Positions 32,879-45,558 of a stretch of 64,000 nt of DNA are shown here, piece after piece. The DNA is from Laetiporus sulphureus 93-53. Its lineage: Eukaryota > Basidiomycota > Agaricomycetes > Polyporales > Laetiporaceae. The DNA is taken from the NCBI RefSeq assembly GCF_001632365.1, contig NW_024468579.1, forward strand, positions 3,247-67,246, in the 5' to 3' direction. Every line of letters starts with the position of its first letter. The first letter of the stretch is position 1. The notes beneath the pieces are model-generated. The model had not been told where the DNA came from and made no database searches. It saw only the letters and a program-made list of their open reading frames with translations. A program made the translations under genes and the position numbers.

Positions 32879-34089
32879 TCACTGCCATACTTGCTTGTCC
32901 GCCTCTTCCTTCCTCGCCTCCGCTAATATGTCCGCCACCTCCGTGAACGACCCCGCCACCACGTCCACCTCGCCGCCCTCCGCTTTCGTCCGCACGTCCG
33001 GCGGGCTGTCTGGCTCCCGCGGGCGGCGCACGAACACCGTCTTCATCCCGTGGCTCGCCGCCGCGCGGAGATCGTATATGTGTGCGGCGACCATCGCGCA
33101 TTGGTGTGGCTCCAGGGACAGGTGGTGGAGCGCGCCGAGGTACATCTTGGGGTTTCTGTGTGGGAGAGTGAGCGGGATGAGGGGAATGAAGAGAGAGAGA
33201 GGGAGGGGAGAGGACGTACGGTTTGTAGGAGCCGAGGAGCTCGCCGGAGAATATGACGTCCCAAGGAAGGTCCGCGTACTTGGCCTATGTGATACAACGA
33301 CGCATGTCAATCATCTTTGTCGCCTGCTGCAAGCACGCCTCTGAACTGCTCACCATGTCGACGAGCAGGCGAACATTTCCGTTGGACAACGTGCCGATGA
33401 TGGCATGCTTCTTCAATGCGTACAGGCCTGCAGTCGTGTCCGGCCATCCTGTAATCGTGCAACATATGTATATGAGAGGCAGAATAATTAAACAAGCTGT
33501 GCGTTACCCTTGGTTCGGTGCCAGGCCATAACCAGCTCCGCGCGCTCGACGCCGTCCCAGAGCGGCGCGAGGTGCGCCCAGCGGGGTGTCTGCAGCATGG
33601 AGTCCAAGATCTGGGATTTAAATATGTCATGTAGAGGCGGTGTACGGTAATCAAAGAGGACGCGATCAGATCGATCGTGCTATGTGAGCACCCAGATCAA
33701 GAGACTCACTTGGCGATGCATCTCATCGACGTTCGATGGTCCGGGACCGCCTCTCGCAACCTGTCCGCTGCAGCACCGTCGTCGACGAGCATCAGCATAT
33801 ATGCAATCCTTAGAGTATACTAGGACCGTAACAAACGCACGTCAATCTATAATACCCCTGTCTCCACTCCTCCGCGAATGCCTCCCAATCTGCACATATA
33901 CGGCGTAAATCGTGAGGGCCCGGCGTGCGGAGCTGGGCACTTAAGAGGGTACCGACCAGCTACACTGCCGTCTACACCATCCTTGGCGTGTCGGCCCAGT
34001 TCCGCCGCGACGCTGCTGCGCCAATCGACCACTGTGCCAAAGACGTCGAAGACAAACGCTTGCACGCCTCTCAGCGGATTTGGCGGCAT
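32879..34089 (-). CDS. type II haloacid dehalogenase-like hydrolase, copy 2
   Basis: Paralog of the preceding gene, opposite strand. Seven exons: 34089-33966, 33889-33841, 33767-33710, 33610-33508, 33448-33354, 33284-33220 and 33155-32879. They join in frame to 256 aa. Motif I is FDVFGTVVDW with Asp15. Then EAFAEEWRQGYYRLT, NVDEMHRQILDSMLQTPRW, IIGTLSNGNVRLLVDM, GSYKPNPKMYLGAL and MVAAHIYDLRAAASHGMKT. The N terminus is about 19 residues shorter than in copy 1. The end of exon 1 could instead use a GC donor a few bases earlier; both keep the frame. Exons 2-6 are 49, 58, 103, 95 and 65 nt, the same as copy 1. The active-site residues visible in copy 1 are all kept. Confidence 0.92.
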
Positions 34090-34890
34090 CGTTATGGGAG
34101 CTTGGCAGGAGTGAGAGAGCTCAGATGAGCAGATTAGACAACACCTTTGTGTACCGGAAGTGATTTATGCGGCAGTCTTGGGTATGGCGTCATCAAGCGG
34201 TATAAGCACCGGAGTAAAAATAAACAAGAAGATATACACTGAGCGGGAGTCGAATCCGCGCCGCGCCGCTTGCTACGCTCAAGGCTTATCGTATGGTTGC
34301 CGAGTTGCCGTTGTTTGTAGCTGATTAGTCCCTGGGGGCTGAGCAGTCCCTGTTGCCATATTATCGGATTTCCAAAGATGGAAGGCAAGCATGATACCGT
34401 TTCACCATCAGTGTTCAACCCATAGATAGGTTTGTTTTTCCATATTGGTTATCTTATAACAGAATAATAACAATTTAAAAAAAGCACACATAGTCATATC
34501 GGTATTATGCCGCCTGCGTATCTCCAGGAAGTGTGAGTCGATCGAGTAAAACCAAGCGATTGTATGCGGGAGACAAGGCCGCCACATGACGGGCCGTGAA
34601 GTCATCCAACTTGACAAGCTGTGTGGAGATATAGATGCCCTAGAGCTGCACGGTGAGAACACTGTGGCTACAGCGTTCCTTCGATTCGCAGCGAGTCGCA
34701 AGCCTGTGACGAGAATTGTACGTCCACAACGTGCCATCCTCAGCCGTTTAGTACAACGCCTGTAAATACAAGACCTCCGTAACTTGAAGGACAATATCAG
34801 AAATCAATAGGTGTCACTTATATGATTGGTACTTCGAAGAACAAAGTCCGACTACGAAGGTGTCGCCAAATTCCGCTGTCGCTGACAGCC
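34090..34890. other. intergenic, no supported gene
   Basis: Upstream of HAD copy 2 and downstream of the secreted-protein gene. A minus-strand frame of 128 codons (34408-34794) has no family signature. A B-box-like GGATTCGACTCC on the minus strand near 34240 was checked for a tRNA and not accepted. Confidence 0.4.
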
Positions 34891-36934
34891 TCAAGCACTA
34901 TTACCAAAGTCCTTCTGCAACCGTGAACAGCGTGAGCAAAAGCTGGACGGCGATGCAACGTGGGCGATACGCACCTGGAACAGCTCGAACGTCTTCGAGA
35001 ACAGCGTGATGCTCTTTCCCGCCTCAAAGAGGTCGAACAGCGAGGCATCCGCGCTTGCGGTGATGTTGAGCCCACCCTCGAGGTTTACGTCCCCTCCGAA
35101 CCCGGAAGCGCTCGCTGTGGTGTTACTCCAGTTGGAAGCGGTGGAGGCGCCTGCGTCGTCCTGCAGGGAGAGGATCGCGATGGCGAAGGCGTCGAGGGCG
35201 AGCCTGATGGTGGCATCTGCGGTGCCATCGAGGACATTGATACCGAAAAAGATCTGTTGGGTGACGTTTAGAGCGCAATGCGGGTAAGAAGGAAGGAGAA
35301 AGCGTACGCTGGGTGTTAGTTGGGGTGTGATCGTTAGTTCAGCTGTGGAGTTTGGACCTGAGATGACGTTGACATCTGCGCCAACATAAGCCTTTGCATC
35401 AGTCTGTTATGGTGGTCACAACTCACTGGAGTACCCTGCACTAACGTTCGCACTGGAGATATCACTGGCAGACGACGGGAAGTACAGTTCCGCATTATTG
35501 ATATCGTAGTTGAAGTCGATGTCCATGTCCAGACCGACAGCGAGCGCTACGGTGGCTTCGGCGGAAACCTGGAACGTCGGGCCTATGCTCAGGATCCTAG
35601 AGACAACTTCACGTCAGCCAAGTCAAAGCAGGTGAACGTATGAGATGTGACTTGCCCGGGGATGTCTAATCCCGGGATACCGACCTGGAAGAGCTGGATT
35701 GCACCGGTATCAAAGATAGCCTATGGATAACACGTCTCCTCAGTACGGAGACCGGGAAAACAGCGTTAAGAGATCTGCGCACCGTCGCTTGGCTATCCAC
35801 GCTCAACGTCCCAGTGATCGAGCCGTTCATACCTGCACAATCGAAACCGACCATGAGTACCTTTTACACACTTTCATCGGCGCACACACCAGTAAACAGC
35901 TCAAACCCGGTCAAGTCGGGCGGGACGACGCTTCCAGCGATCACGATGCCGTACTGCAGCTGCACATCCACGTTCGAGTCTACCATCAAGTCGACGTTCC
36001 CACTGACGGTGACGGAGGGATCGGAGTCGCCACTGATGATGCTCGCGGAGGAGAGCGTGCCGTTGAAGAGTGTGCTCGTGTTGCTGGCGTGGACGACAGC
36101 CGTGGTAGATATGTCATTGTAGTCGAACTTAATGGGTCATAAACAGAGCATGTCCGGCCGTCAGCTCGGTGAGGGACTGGAAATCGTGACGGAGCCTACA
36201 CTGAGAAGCCGTTTTTGGATCGCAGACGATGAATCCACGTTAGAGTTGGGGATACCCCCTTGGAAGACGAACGTAACATTCCCGTTCCTATATTGTTAGG
36301 TGTTCACGTTGATTTTTTAATTATCAGAATATTTCACGCGTACCGAGATGGGTCGATCGCACTGAATGTTGTATCCAAGCTGATTCCTTTGACGATGGGC
36401 ATCGTTTCGCGGCGAAAGAGCCTACTTCGCCGCACGAAAGCGGTCGTCTGGTTTTCATGATCCCAAATTGCCGCAACTCTTGCGAAAGGCATTTGCGTGC
36501 ACTGTGCTCACTTCAGCTATTCCAAGCAGAGCATCACATGAACTAGATAAGGACGAACGTTCTCGGGTAACCTAACGATAGTATCGACCGCGCCTCCTTG
36601 TAGTAGATGAGAGCAGCCAGAGGTGGTGTTTGTGCATACCGCGCGGATATCTTGTGCTGTGCTATTCGCGTCGCAGTCCAGGATCTCCCATTCCGCTGCT
36701 TGTGTGAGGTCAGAGATGGCCGTGGATGAGCCGGACTACCGATAGCATGCGGCATAAGTGCTTTTTGAAGGTGGACAGATCGGATTGGCTACTTACGATG
36801 AACACCGAGCCGGAGACGGGCCCGTCGACGTCGTAGGAGCATGTGCCGTCAAGGCATGGCTGAGTCCAGTCGTTGGAGGCAAGAGCCCATAAAGGAAGGA
36901 ATGTTGCCAAGTATAGCAGAGCGAATTCGCGCAT
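34891..36934 (-). CDS. secreted beta-rich protein of unknown function (DUF7029/DUF7223-like)
   Basis: Eleven exons, minus strand: 36934-36797, 36735-36559, 36501-36344, 36287-36200, 36127-35890, 35832-35783, 35720-35656, 35596-35446, 35391-35308, 35253-34975 and 34914-34891. They join in frame to 483 aa. Residues 1-19 are a good signal peptide (MREFALLYLATFLPLWALA). The mature protein has alternating polar/hydrophobic stretches, many N-x-S/T sites, and the blocks FDYNDISTTAVVHA, QLQYGIVIAGSVVPPDLTGF and FQVGIPGLDIPGILSIGPTF. I associate these with a family of large secreted Agaricomycete proteins labelled DUF7029/DUF7223; that link is from memory. The intron after LDIPG needs a GC donor (GCAAGT). 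The last exon is only 24 nt. Probably extracellular or wall-associated; no catalytic motif seen. Confidence 0.8.
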
Positions 36935-38277
36935 GGCTCAGAATTTCAAACGAGCTACTGATCCACGATCTAGTAAACCGTCTCAAAGGGCGAGCCGAAG
37001 GAGACCAATAAGCAGGACTTAGTAACGAAACGAACGAAGCAGCCCTGCCGCCAGAAACAAGAAGGAACGAGGGGGAAAAGAAGGAACGAAGGTTAAGATT
37101 GCTTCTCACAGCGAACTTGCCTGGCCTTATGAGTGCCTTGACGCTATGGATCATTCGCACACGGGCTGTCGAGAGTGCCATGGAAATCGAGTGCTGTCCT
37201 TGGCAGATCAATTGCATGGTGAGGTCGCTGGTTGGCTGTGCGCATCGTTCGGTAGTCATGCAGATCTGATGGAAGGCGCTATTCTCGAGACACTGGGTAT
37301 CGGGCCACTGGCCCGCGGGGAAATGGTCGTACACATTCTCGGTGGGCGTTTTGAGTAGCATAGAACACACGCAGAGAATCTTGAGGTCAATATGGAGGAG
37401 AAGTTATGTCGGCTTGGGACTTGCGACACGATCATAAACGGCATTGTGCCTTGGCGCCAGTACATGTAGCAGAAGCGATGAGAACAAGAGCCATATTTGC
37501 CGATGCAGTCCGTGTGGAACATGATGGGAGTGTTCGTTGCATGCTTTTAGGCGCCTGACCTTTTCAGCTATCACGAGAACATATGAAGCCTCTGAGGGAA
37601 GCAACTCGGGTGAAGGTAACACTTATGCCGTTACCAACACAAAGACGACCATATAAGCATCGCTGTACGGAGCCGGCTGCGTTGTTTTCAGCGATATTTG
37701 CAGCTGTTCGTTCGATGCTTAAGCGTGAAGAATAAGCGATGATCTCCGAGAAACGCGAAGACAGCACTGGTATTCGAGATTGCCTGATAGCCGTGCACGC
37801 AATGCACACTTGCATCTTGACCGTGAATTATAGGCGTGAACGACGAGACTGATGCAAGCTTCATGCGAGTAGACTGAGGGCAGCGTCGTTTGCGATAAGT
37901 GATCCTTGACCAGAAAGTTCAATACGGTCAGATACGAACTTGGTATCATCTGACGACCAGCGAAAACGGGTTTCCATATGTTCTCGAACAAGTGATTTAT
38001 TCCATGCGCGTGACGACTTATCCAGTGCTTCGTCGTTGAGTACTGAGTTGCACAGAGGATATCGGTAGTCTCAAATCGAGAGAGAAAGCAGTACTGGCGC
38101 TATAGGCATTCAAGCTCAAGCTCAAGTGAAGTTGTCAGGATGCTCGACGCTCATGGGGGAGTGTGACAATAGTGTGATCCCGAGTGACTGTACGTGTGTT
38201 TCCCACGGGTGGTTCGCGCGCAGACCGCGAGTGTCACGCTCACTCGATTTCGCCGCTAACTCTCAAGCCCAACCTGC
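36935..38277. other. intergenic, no supported gene
   Basis: Minus-strand frames at 36849-37370 and 37719-37991 are moderately long but match nothing I recognise, and no consistent splice chain links them. Contains the upstream regions of the divergent secreted-protein and CDCA7-type genes. Confidence 0.35.
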
Positions 38278-41200
38278 ATGGCGCCCTCGAGTGCCTACTC
38301 TGCCCTCGCTAACTGGGACGGCAGCCTCAGCACCCCTTCTTCTCGACATCCGTCACGCTCTCCCCCAATGTCGGCGCCATCAGAATTGGTTCCTCCTCCT
38401 GTCTTTGCGGCAAACATTCATATTGGATCTTTATCTCCTCAGCGCGAGCAGTCTACAAGCTCCATGATTATGCCTGCAGAGGCCTCAAGCGCACCCAGCG
38501 GTGCGAATGACGAGCCTCTTGCCTCGAATGACAATGGTTCAGCTGGGATGAAAGGCGAGAAACGTGCTGTTGAGTCACAGAGAGATGACTCAAACGATAC
38601 GAACTATACGGTGCGCGGAGTCAATGCCCCTTTCGCCTTCATCAATTTCTCTCTCGTGTGCATCTGTTTTCGGCAAACCCCTACGGGAATGACATCCATC
38701 GAACAGACGATCACCGTTCGCAAACGTGTAGCGGCAGACGTCCAATAACGAATGTGTTGATCGGATTCATAAACGCCATCGGCGTGCTCGACTCGATGGC
38801 AAGCCAAGCTGTCCGGTTGCCTCGCCTCTCAGCATGTTTGGGGTACATAGATCATACTCGTGGCCGTTGCTCCGTGAGTGGCGGCGTAGGGAAAAGCGAT
38901 CTCGTCAATCTTCCTTTTTTCTTGCACATTGCAAGGCCGCAGTTGAGTTTGCCGGCGATGCGGGAAAAACATTGTCTTCGTTCCACTTATTGCAAACAAA
39001 GATGCGAGCGCTTCTTCATTATCGAGAACGGGGGCGGTGACGAGTCGTGCGTTTTCATCTTTCACATTTATGGTGCCTAAGAAGCGACTGTTTCTCATTT
39101 TTACATGCTTTCTGGCCGTCCTTATCTGAGTATATCTTACATTACAGGAAAATGCGCCTGAAACCTCGGGATCAGCTGCCTCAAACACCGTAAACGGGAT
39201 TCACATGCCCGAGTCTTCATCATTAGTCCGTCCAAACGGCGTCGCCGTGCTCTCAAGTATGCCATCCGCATCGGTACGCCCGCTGATCCGCTCGACTCGC
39301 AACGGTCAACGAACAATTTCTGACAATTACATTGCAATTACAGAACGCGATGCTAACTGCCCCATTGCTCCACATATCCACATCCATGTCCCCGTCCGCA
39401 TCGCACACACCACTGTTCACACCCGCACGATCGCCGCCCTCCCTCCCCGACGAACACGACAATGAGAAAGAGACAACGCTGGGAGCATTACTGTCAGCAT
39501 ATTCGGATGCAGACGCGGACGGGGAATATGAGGATGAAGAGGAGACCGGCACGGAGAATCCACAGTCAGCTGGGCTGCAGACAGGCGAAGAAGCCTCGAA
39601 CGCCGCTGCCACACGAGGTAGTCCTTCTGTCGATCTATCAGAAGGCCAAAAAGAAACGAGAGCGAATGAGGATCAGAATGGCGGCGAATTGAACGAACAT
39701 TCGAGTGCTCAAACCCAAGACTCGCGAATCGAGGAGCCTGCGCCAGTGACGGATCCAACAGTGCCTGCCGCAAGCGATAACTTGCTTGTGGAAGACGCAC
39801 TTCTGCTACTAGAGATGTCACAACTGGAGCGAACTAGATCAGACGAAATTGATGTCATTGGTACGGCGCCTAGTGCCTCTGATTGTATGCCTTCCGCAGA
39901 CGGAGCAGAAAAGGCAGTGGCTATAGACCTTACGGGCGCAGATTCAGATGTAAGCATTGATCTTTATTCCTGTGAAATCTGTTCCTTTATTCCTCCATCG
40001 GTTCCGTCTCCGTCCCCCTCATCTAAACGCCGTCATATCATCCTCACAACTGATCTGCTCATTTTCTCATTTTCAGGCTGGCCCTGCCGATCAGATAGGC
40101 TCTGAACAGCTACAGACCGCATATACAGCTACGGTCCATGTCAAGACGCACTTTGAGCCAGCTTTCACCGGGCTTGTATTCGGCACGGCCAGCGACGCCA
40201 CTGTCAACACTGCGGCAGTGACGCCAGCGAGCGCGAACGTGAGTGCTGTTATGCTCTCAACGACTTCTTTCCTGCATGTACGCGCGTTAACCATGCTAAA
40301 TGAAACATCGCAGGTCGCATCTTCGTCACAATCGCCTTTGTCTCGGGGTATAGCTAAGGATACATCGAGGCTGAATGGAGACTCGTCGCCTTTGTCAGCA
40401 ATCACACCTTCACCTTCTCCGGAGAAGAATACAGATGGCTCGCAGCTGTCTTCCTACACGGGTTCGCCGTCCCCGGCCCAGCGGAAAGGTGGAAAGTCAG
40501 TCTCGATTACCTTTGGTTCGTCCCCGCTATCCTCCCTCGAAGCCTCTCCAAGTGGCTTCACTCGGCCTCTTGCACATGCAGCACCCAGGAAGCCGACCCG
40601 CAATCTCGCATATATCCTCATACCTCCACTTCCCGCGGACCGTCCGCGGGTGTCGTATCAACCCGCAGAGCAGTGCGAGGAGCTCATCCGCGTAGATGAG
40701 GCAACTAAGGAACAGGCCGGGAAAAGAGGGAGGAAGAGCGCAGGGAGGCAGGCGAAAGTTGGTGGAGGAAAGAAGGCGGCGGTGCTGAGCCGGAAGAGCA
40801 AGAGCAAAGAAAAGGAGACGGTTCTGGAAAGAGTGGAGGCGAGGCGGAGGCTGACGAAAACGCAAGCGAGCGAGAGGATCCGGACCCTCAAGGCGACGAT
40901 TGCTGCCTGGAGGACGGAAGAACAAGCTCAAACAGATAGCGGGACGTCCGTATACATTTCTGAGGGCGTATCCGAGACTATACAAGGAGATAAAACCGTA
41001 AACACTGCGCTTCCGAGCCGACGTCCCACAGTCGAGGCGCATGCGACTATGACAGAGTCCGCAAGCATACAGCCCTCCGCGTCGACTTCTCAGCAGCCCT
41101 TACCGGATCCGTATCTGTCCCGTTTCGCGGCGCTCATCCCGCACAAGCGCAATCCATCAGCACCTCCTTTCACCCCGCGCAAACGGCCAAAGCTCACGAG

Positions 41201-44022
41201 CGCTGAGTCATCCACGACCAATGTGATGTCGGAGGCGGGTTCTGCATCTTCTCCGTCGCACCAGCTATCGCATGACAATGAACCGCAGCTCCATTCCCCC
41301 ACCTTGCCATTGCACTCAGGGGACCCTCTGGATGAGTACTTCCCCGCAAAGCTCGCGCCACTGGGCGACATAGACGAGCCGCCGTCGCCGACTGCAATCG
41401 GGTGGTATGTGACGTTGAGGCACCTGTGGCCGCACGCAGAGTGGTGGAGGACGTGGGTCGCGGAAGAGAGCTCACGAGAGGAAGAGGAGAGGACGAAGCA
41501 GATGAGGGAGGAGGAGGAGGAAAGCGAGGAGGAGGTGCTGGCAACGACGATGAGGACCATGCAGAAGAAGAGGGTGGGGAAGGGCAAGGGCAAGGAGAGG
41601 AACGGGTATCCCATGAAAGCGGCACACCAGGTTGGCCAGGAAGGGGAGCGCTCGCAGCCTTTCCTGTATCCTTCGTGGCAAGGAGTGGATCAGGAGGTGG
41701 AGATCATGCCAGCGATGGACGAAGTTTCTGCGCGCCCGAGGTTTCGCTCGCTGTCAGAGCTCACGACCGACGAGAGTTACCGCCCACCGACAGAATCTGA
41801 GCATCTGCTGAGCGACAGTGAGCTGCATCAACACCTCGCGGAATACACTCACTTGCAGATTGATGCCGAGGCCCGACATGATATGAACGTCGAAAAGGAA
41901 GAGGGCAGTTCATCCATGGCGCGCATACCTGCGATCACATCTGGGCCCATCCCTTTGCACACCGGCACGAACGGTGCCTCAGCCGATAATGCGGGTGTCC
42001 TAGGTCAACCATACTTCAACGCACAGGGCAGACCATATCTGCCGACCCACCTATCCGAAGTGCACCCTCAGTTGCTCATGCACACCAATGCTCTCCCGTT
42101 TCATCAAATTGCGACCATGCAAACGGGCTATCCGCTTTCGTATCAGCAAGCACAGATGCAGATGCAAATGCAAGATCATGATGCGTATCAGGCGGGTACG
42201 GCTGCTGGCGCCGTTAACCCGTGGATACACGGTGCGCCTGGTCCCTCGAACGGCCCGTTCATGATAGAGGCTGATGCGGAACAGGAGCTGCCCGAGGGAA
42301 ACGTCCTCGCAAAGGCCAACAGCGGCCTGCATCAAATGCACGAAAACACCGTTGATCCAACTCCGAGGCCCGAGCAGACCATCGGGCTTGCGAACGGCAC
42401 CATTGATCCGTCATTACTTGGAGGCGCGGTTTCGCTTAAAAAGGGGACCATGAACGGTAGCCAGACAGAGAGGAAAGGAAAAGGGAAGGAAAAGGTGATG
42501 CGGAGCCGAGAGCTCGGTGATTCTGACCGGTCAGAGCCGTCCTCGGGTGAGGATGAAGTCGGATGGGACGACGAGGACCACGAGAAAACTTATTCGCCTA
42601 AACGGAGATCTAAATCCAAGCCACAGCAGAGACGAAAATCAACATCCAGGTTCACTCCCGTGAGACGTCAGCCGATAGTGGGTACCTTGACCTCAGATGG
42701 ACCTGGGAGACAAGCGAATATCTTCGCTGAACCAGAAGTTGTCATTGGGAAGCGAGTGCGGAAACCGACAGCTCGGGCGCTTGCGATGCAACGCTCTTCG
42801 CCTTCCGAACCTGATTTCTCCTCTCCGAATGAATCAGGCGTTAAGCAGGGTTCAGATACAGCTGAAGGTGATGGGTCGATCGCGCTGTCTGCTTCCGGCG
42901 CCAAACCCAAGACGTCGCCCAAGAAACAATATCATGCAAGAGCGCTTACATTCTGCCATCAGTGCCGGAGATCCACTTCTCACGAGAAGATGCGCTGTAC
43001 CGAGATCAAGGAGACTGGTGAAAAGTGCGGGAAACTGTTTTGTGTCGTGTGTGTAGTCAAAAGGTCTGCCAGCAAATTCTCTTTTTTTCGAGGAGTTGGA
43101 ATTGCTTTATCTTGGGTCTTCCGACACTGCATTTCCCTTTTTGGCGCCAACTTGCTTCTCCATCTTGACCGTGCATCCGCGGAACGCTCATATATCCTTG
43201 AACACACATAGGTATCCAGACATCAAGTTCGATGCCTATGCCCAGTCTTTCACCTGCCCTATGTGCACAGACACATGTAATTGTACTGCGTGCACCAGGA
43301 AGCGCGGTGAGGAATACGTTCCTCCACAGCCAGGAAGAGTTAATTTGGAGACCCTTGACATCGAACTGCGCGGTCGTACCAAGAAAAAGCCTAAAGCGAT
43401 TGTGAAAGGACGGCGATCGGTGTTGTCTTCCACACGTTTAGTGTTCCCGAAACCACTACCCGCCAATCGCAATGAACACTTTCGCAGTGGTACTTACTGG
43501 GGTGCAGTGTACACTCTGAAAGGCGAGCGTGTCGGTCAAGGTTTTGTAGGTGAAGATATGCGCGGAATCGTGGTCAAGGCTGCTGGCAACATTGCTAATG
43601 CCTTTGCCACACCAGCAGGTCCTAGTTCTGGCTCACACCGCAATCCGGGCGTTATTGCTCGGTCCTCAAGCTCCAAACAAACGTGGCCTACGGGAAGGGT
43701 CTTCATTGGTACGGCCGATCCATCGTGGAAGCTGCACGCAGCTCCGAAGGATGTGGATCTGCTGTACCAGGATGTCCGACCAGGCGTCCGCGCTTATATT
43801 GGCAGGGGGCGCAAGTCTCTGGAACACCGCACAGAAGGAAATGGCGATGCCAGCGAGAGCGATTCCAGTCTCTCCGAACTCCCATCAGACGTCGGTTCTG
43901 ATGCAGAAGGTCTTTCCGCCTCTCGCCAGCCGTCAGCTGAGGACATCGGATTCGCTATCGCGGAAGCGCTTCGTGCAGCTGGGGCGAATCCCACTGATAT
44001 GTGCCCGTCCCGTTTGCTTTGA
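38278..44022 (+). CDS. CDCA7-type protein with C-terminal zf-4CXXC_R1 zinc finger
   Basis: Nuclear chromatin protein by family. In animals CDCA7 recruits the remodeller HELLS/LSH to support maintenance DNA methylation, and fungal relatives are thought to act similarly. Proposed exons: 38278-38610, 39148-39273, 39344-39949, 40077-40238, 40314-43063 and 43212-44022, giving 1595 aa. Only the end is conserved: FCHQCRRSTSHEKMRC near residue 1289, CGKLFCVVCV, then YPDIKFDAYAQSFTCPMC and TCNCTACTRKRG, a run of CxxC pairs. Upstream is a very long low-complexity region (S/P/E rich, basic patches such as KRGRKSAGRQ, an acidic EEEEESEEE, an M/Q-rich stretch) that looks disordered. The first intron (537 nt) is unusually long, so exon 1 is the weakest part. 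A short conserved block GWYVTLRHLWPHAEWW lies mid-protein. Confidence 0.85.
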
Positions 44023-45558
44023 AGGACGATGGATGTTGTCTTTGTTGAATTTCTGCTCCGTTGTAAGCTGTCTTGAGTTGTATCAAACACCCATCTCCAT
44101 AGTATCTCCGCTTGGTTCGCAGAAAACTGCTCACTGTTCAACGTTAATTGATATCTTGACGGGTTCACCGTATGCAAACTAGGACCTGCGCATGCGAATG
44201 TATTCGCTGGTCTATCCTCTCGATGCTCCAGCATGAGATCGCAGCAACCTGTATATGGCCAAAGCGTTCCGTTTTACATCCTCGAAGACATGTTATGCCG
44301 CCCATGTGGTCAAGGATAAGAGCGTCAGACGGCACGCCACTCCGATATCATTGTGTTCATTCAAAGATATATATCATCTCGACCGCTGCCCTTTGAGACA
44401 CCTATGTGGAGTCGACGTCCTCCAACGATCGGTGCGAGACCTGTTACAATAGATCAGGTACTAGGTCAAAGCCGCGTCGCGTCACAACTAACCTTGCACG
44501 GTAGAGCTTAAAAGGCTTCGTAAGACAACGGCATGATTAGCATTCGTCCTACTAGCAAGTCCAGTACGGTATCAATGGGTGAAGGTACGTTATACTACGA
44601 GACCTCTGCCAAGCAATGTTCTGAGTAGGTTGCCCTTCTGCAACAGGGCGAAGTCGTTCATCCTCTTCTCGCGCACCCTCTCCTGTGCCACAGCATATCC
44701 CAGCGCGTTTCCGCCGCAAGACGCTGACGACAGACGCGCGGCCTGTAAGGGTGGATGCTCGATGTCCTCAGGTGGTCCATCCGCCGATGCTTTCGCCAGA
44801 CATGCAGAGGCACTGCATCCCATTCCAATGAAGCAGACTGACAAGGTGTGGATCTGGGATGGTCAGTCCTCGCAACGTCAGATGCAATTGTAGTTCATCA
44901 TATCATTCAATCATAGAACGCTCATGGCGTATCCACGCCCGAGCATGATTTGTCGACCGCGATAGCAATCCTTGCATACATCACGAATTTAGGCGTGCGA
45001 AGAGCTCAAGCTTTGTTTTCGGTGGTACTTCTGGACGATGTGATTACTTGTAAGCTGCGTTGCACTATAAATCTAGTGGAATTTGGTTGTTTTCAGCATA
45101 TCACCGGGAACGTCGGGAAGAAGAGACCTGTGTGAGCATTGCTCACCTGTGATTTCAAGTACCTGGTTATGTACAAATGAACTTGCTACCCGCTGTGGGC
45201 TAGATAACATTAGTTGAAGGATTGTGAGGTGGCACATAGCTACATTGCGCTCTACGCGCTCGAGAACAGCTCTTCTTCGTCTTCTATTGCAGGCTGGACT
45301 CTGTTCTGATATGTTGACCCCATAGCACGCGCGAGAGCGAAAGTTGGGATGCGTCGAGTGACGGCTTTTAAGGTGGCCACACCGGCATGACAGTACGTGT
45401 CGCAGAAATTCGTCTGCTCAGCCCGATCGAAAGTAACGGAATTTGATGGTCATGTATATAAGCCGGAGCGACACGGCCATGCCATGTATCACTTACATAC
45501 CGACCAATAATGATATAAGGAGCCACAATAGCCCGATACAAACAGAGGCGATGTTTTG
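44023..45558. other. intergenic, no supported gene
   Basis: Shared 3' region of two convergent genes, about 1.5 kb. Short frames only; an 84-codon minus-strand frame at 44590-44844 might be an exon but has no family signature. Confidence 0.4.

Noticed and set aside
34214..34300. Possible tRNA gene (B-box-like GGATTCGACTCC on the minus strand)
   Set aside because: The T-stem has an A:C mismatch at the closing pair, no acceptor-stem partner for the 3' segment was found upstream, and no A-box at the right distance.
41194..41625. Long minus-strand frames inside the CDCA7-type gene
   Set aside because: Antisense shadows of the low-complexity coding exon, with P/S/L-rich composition.
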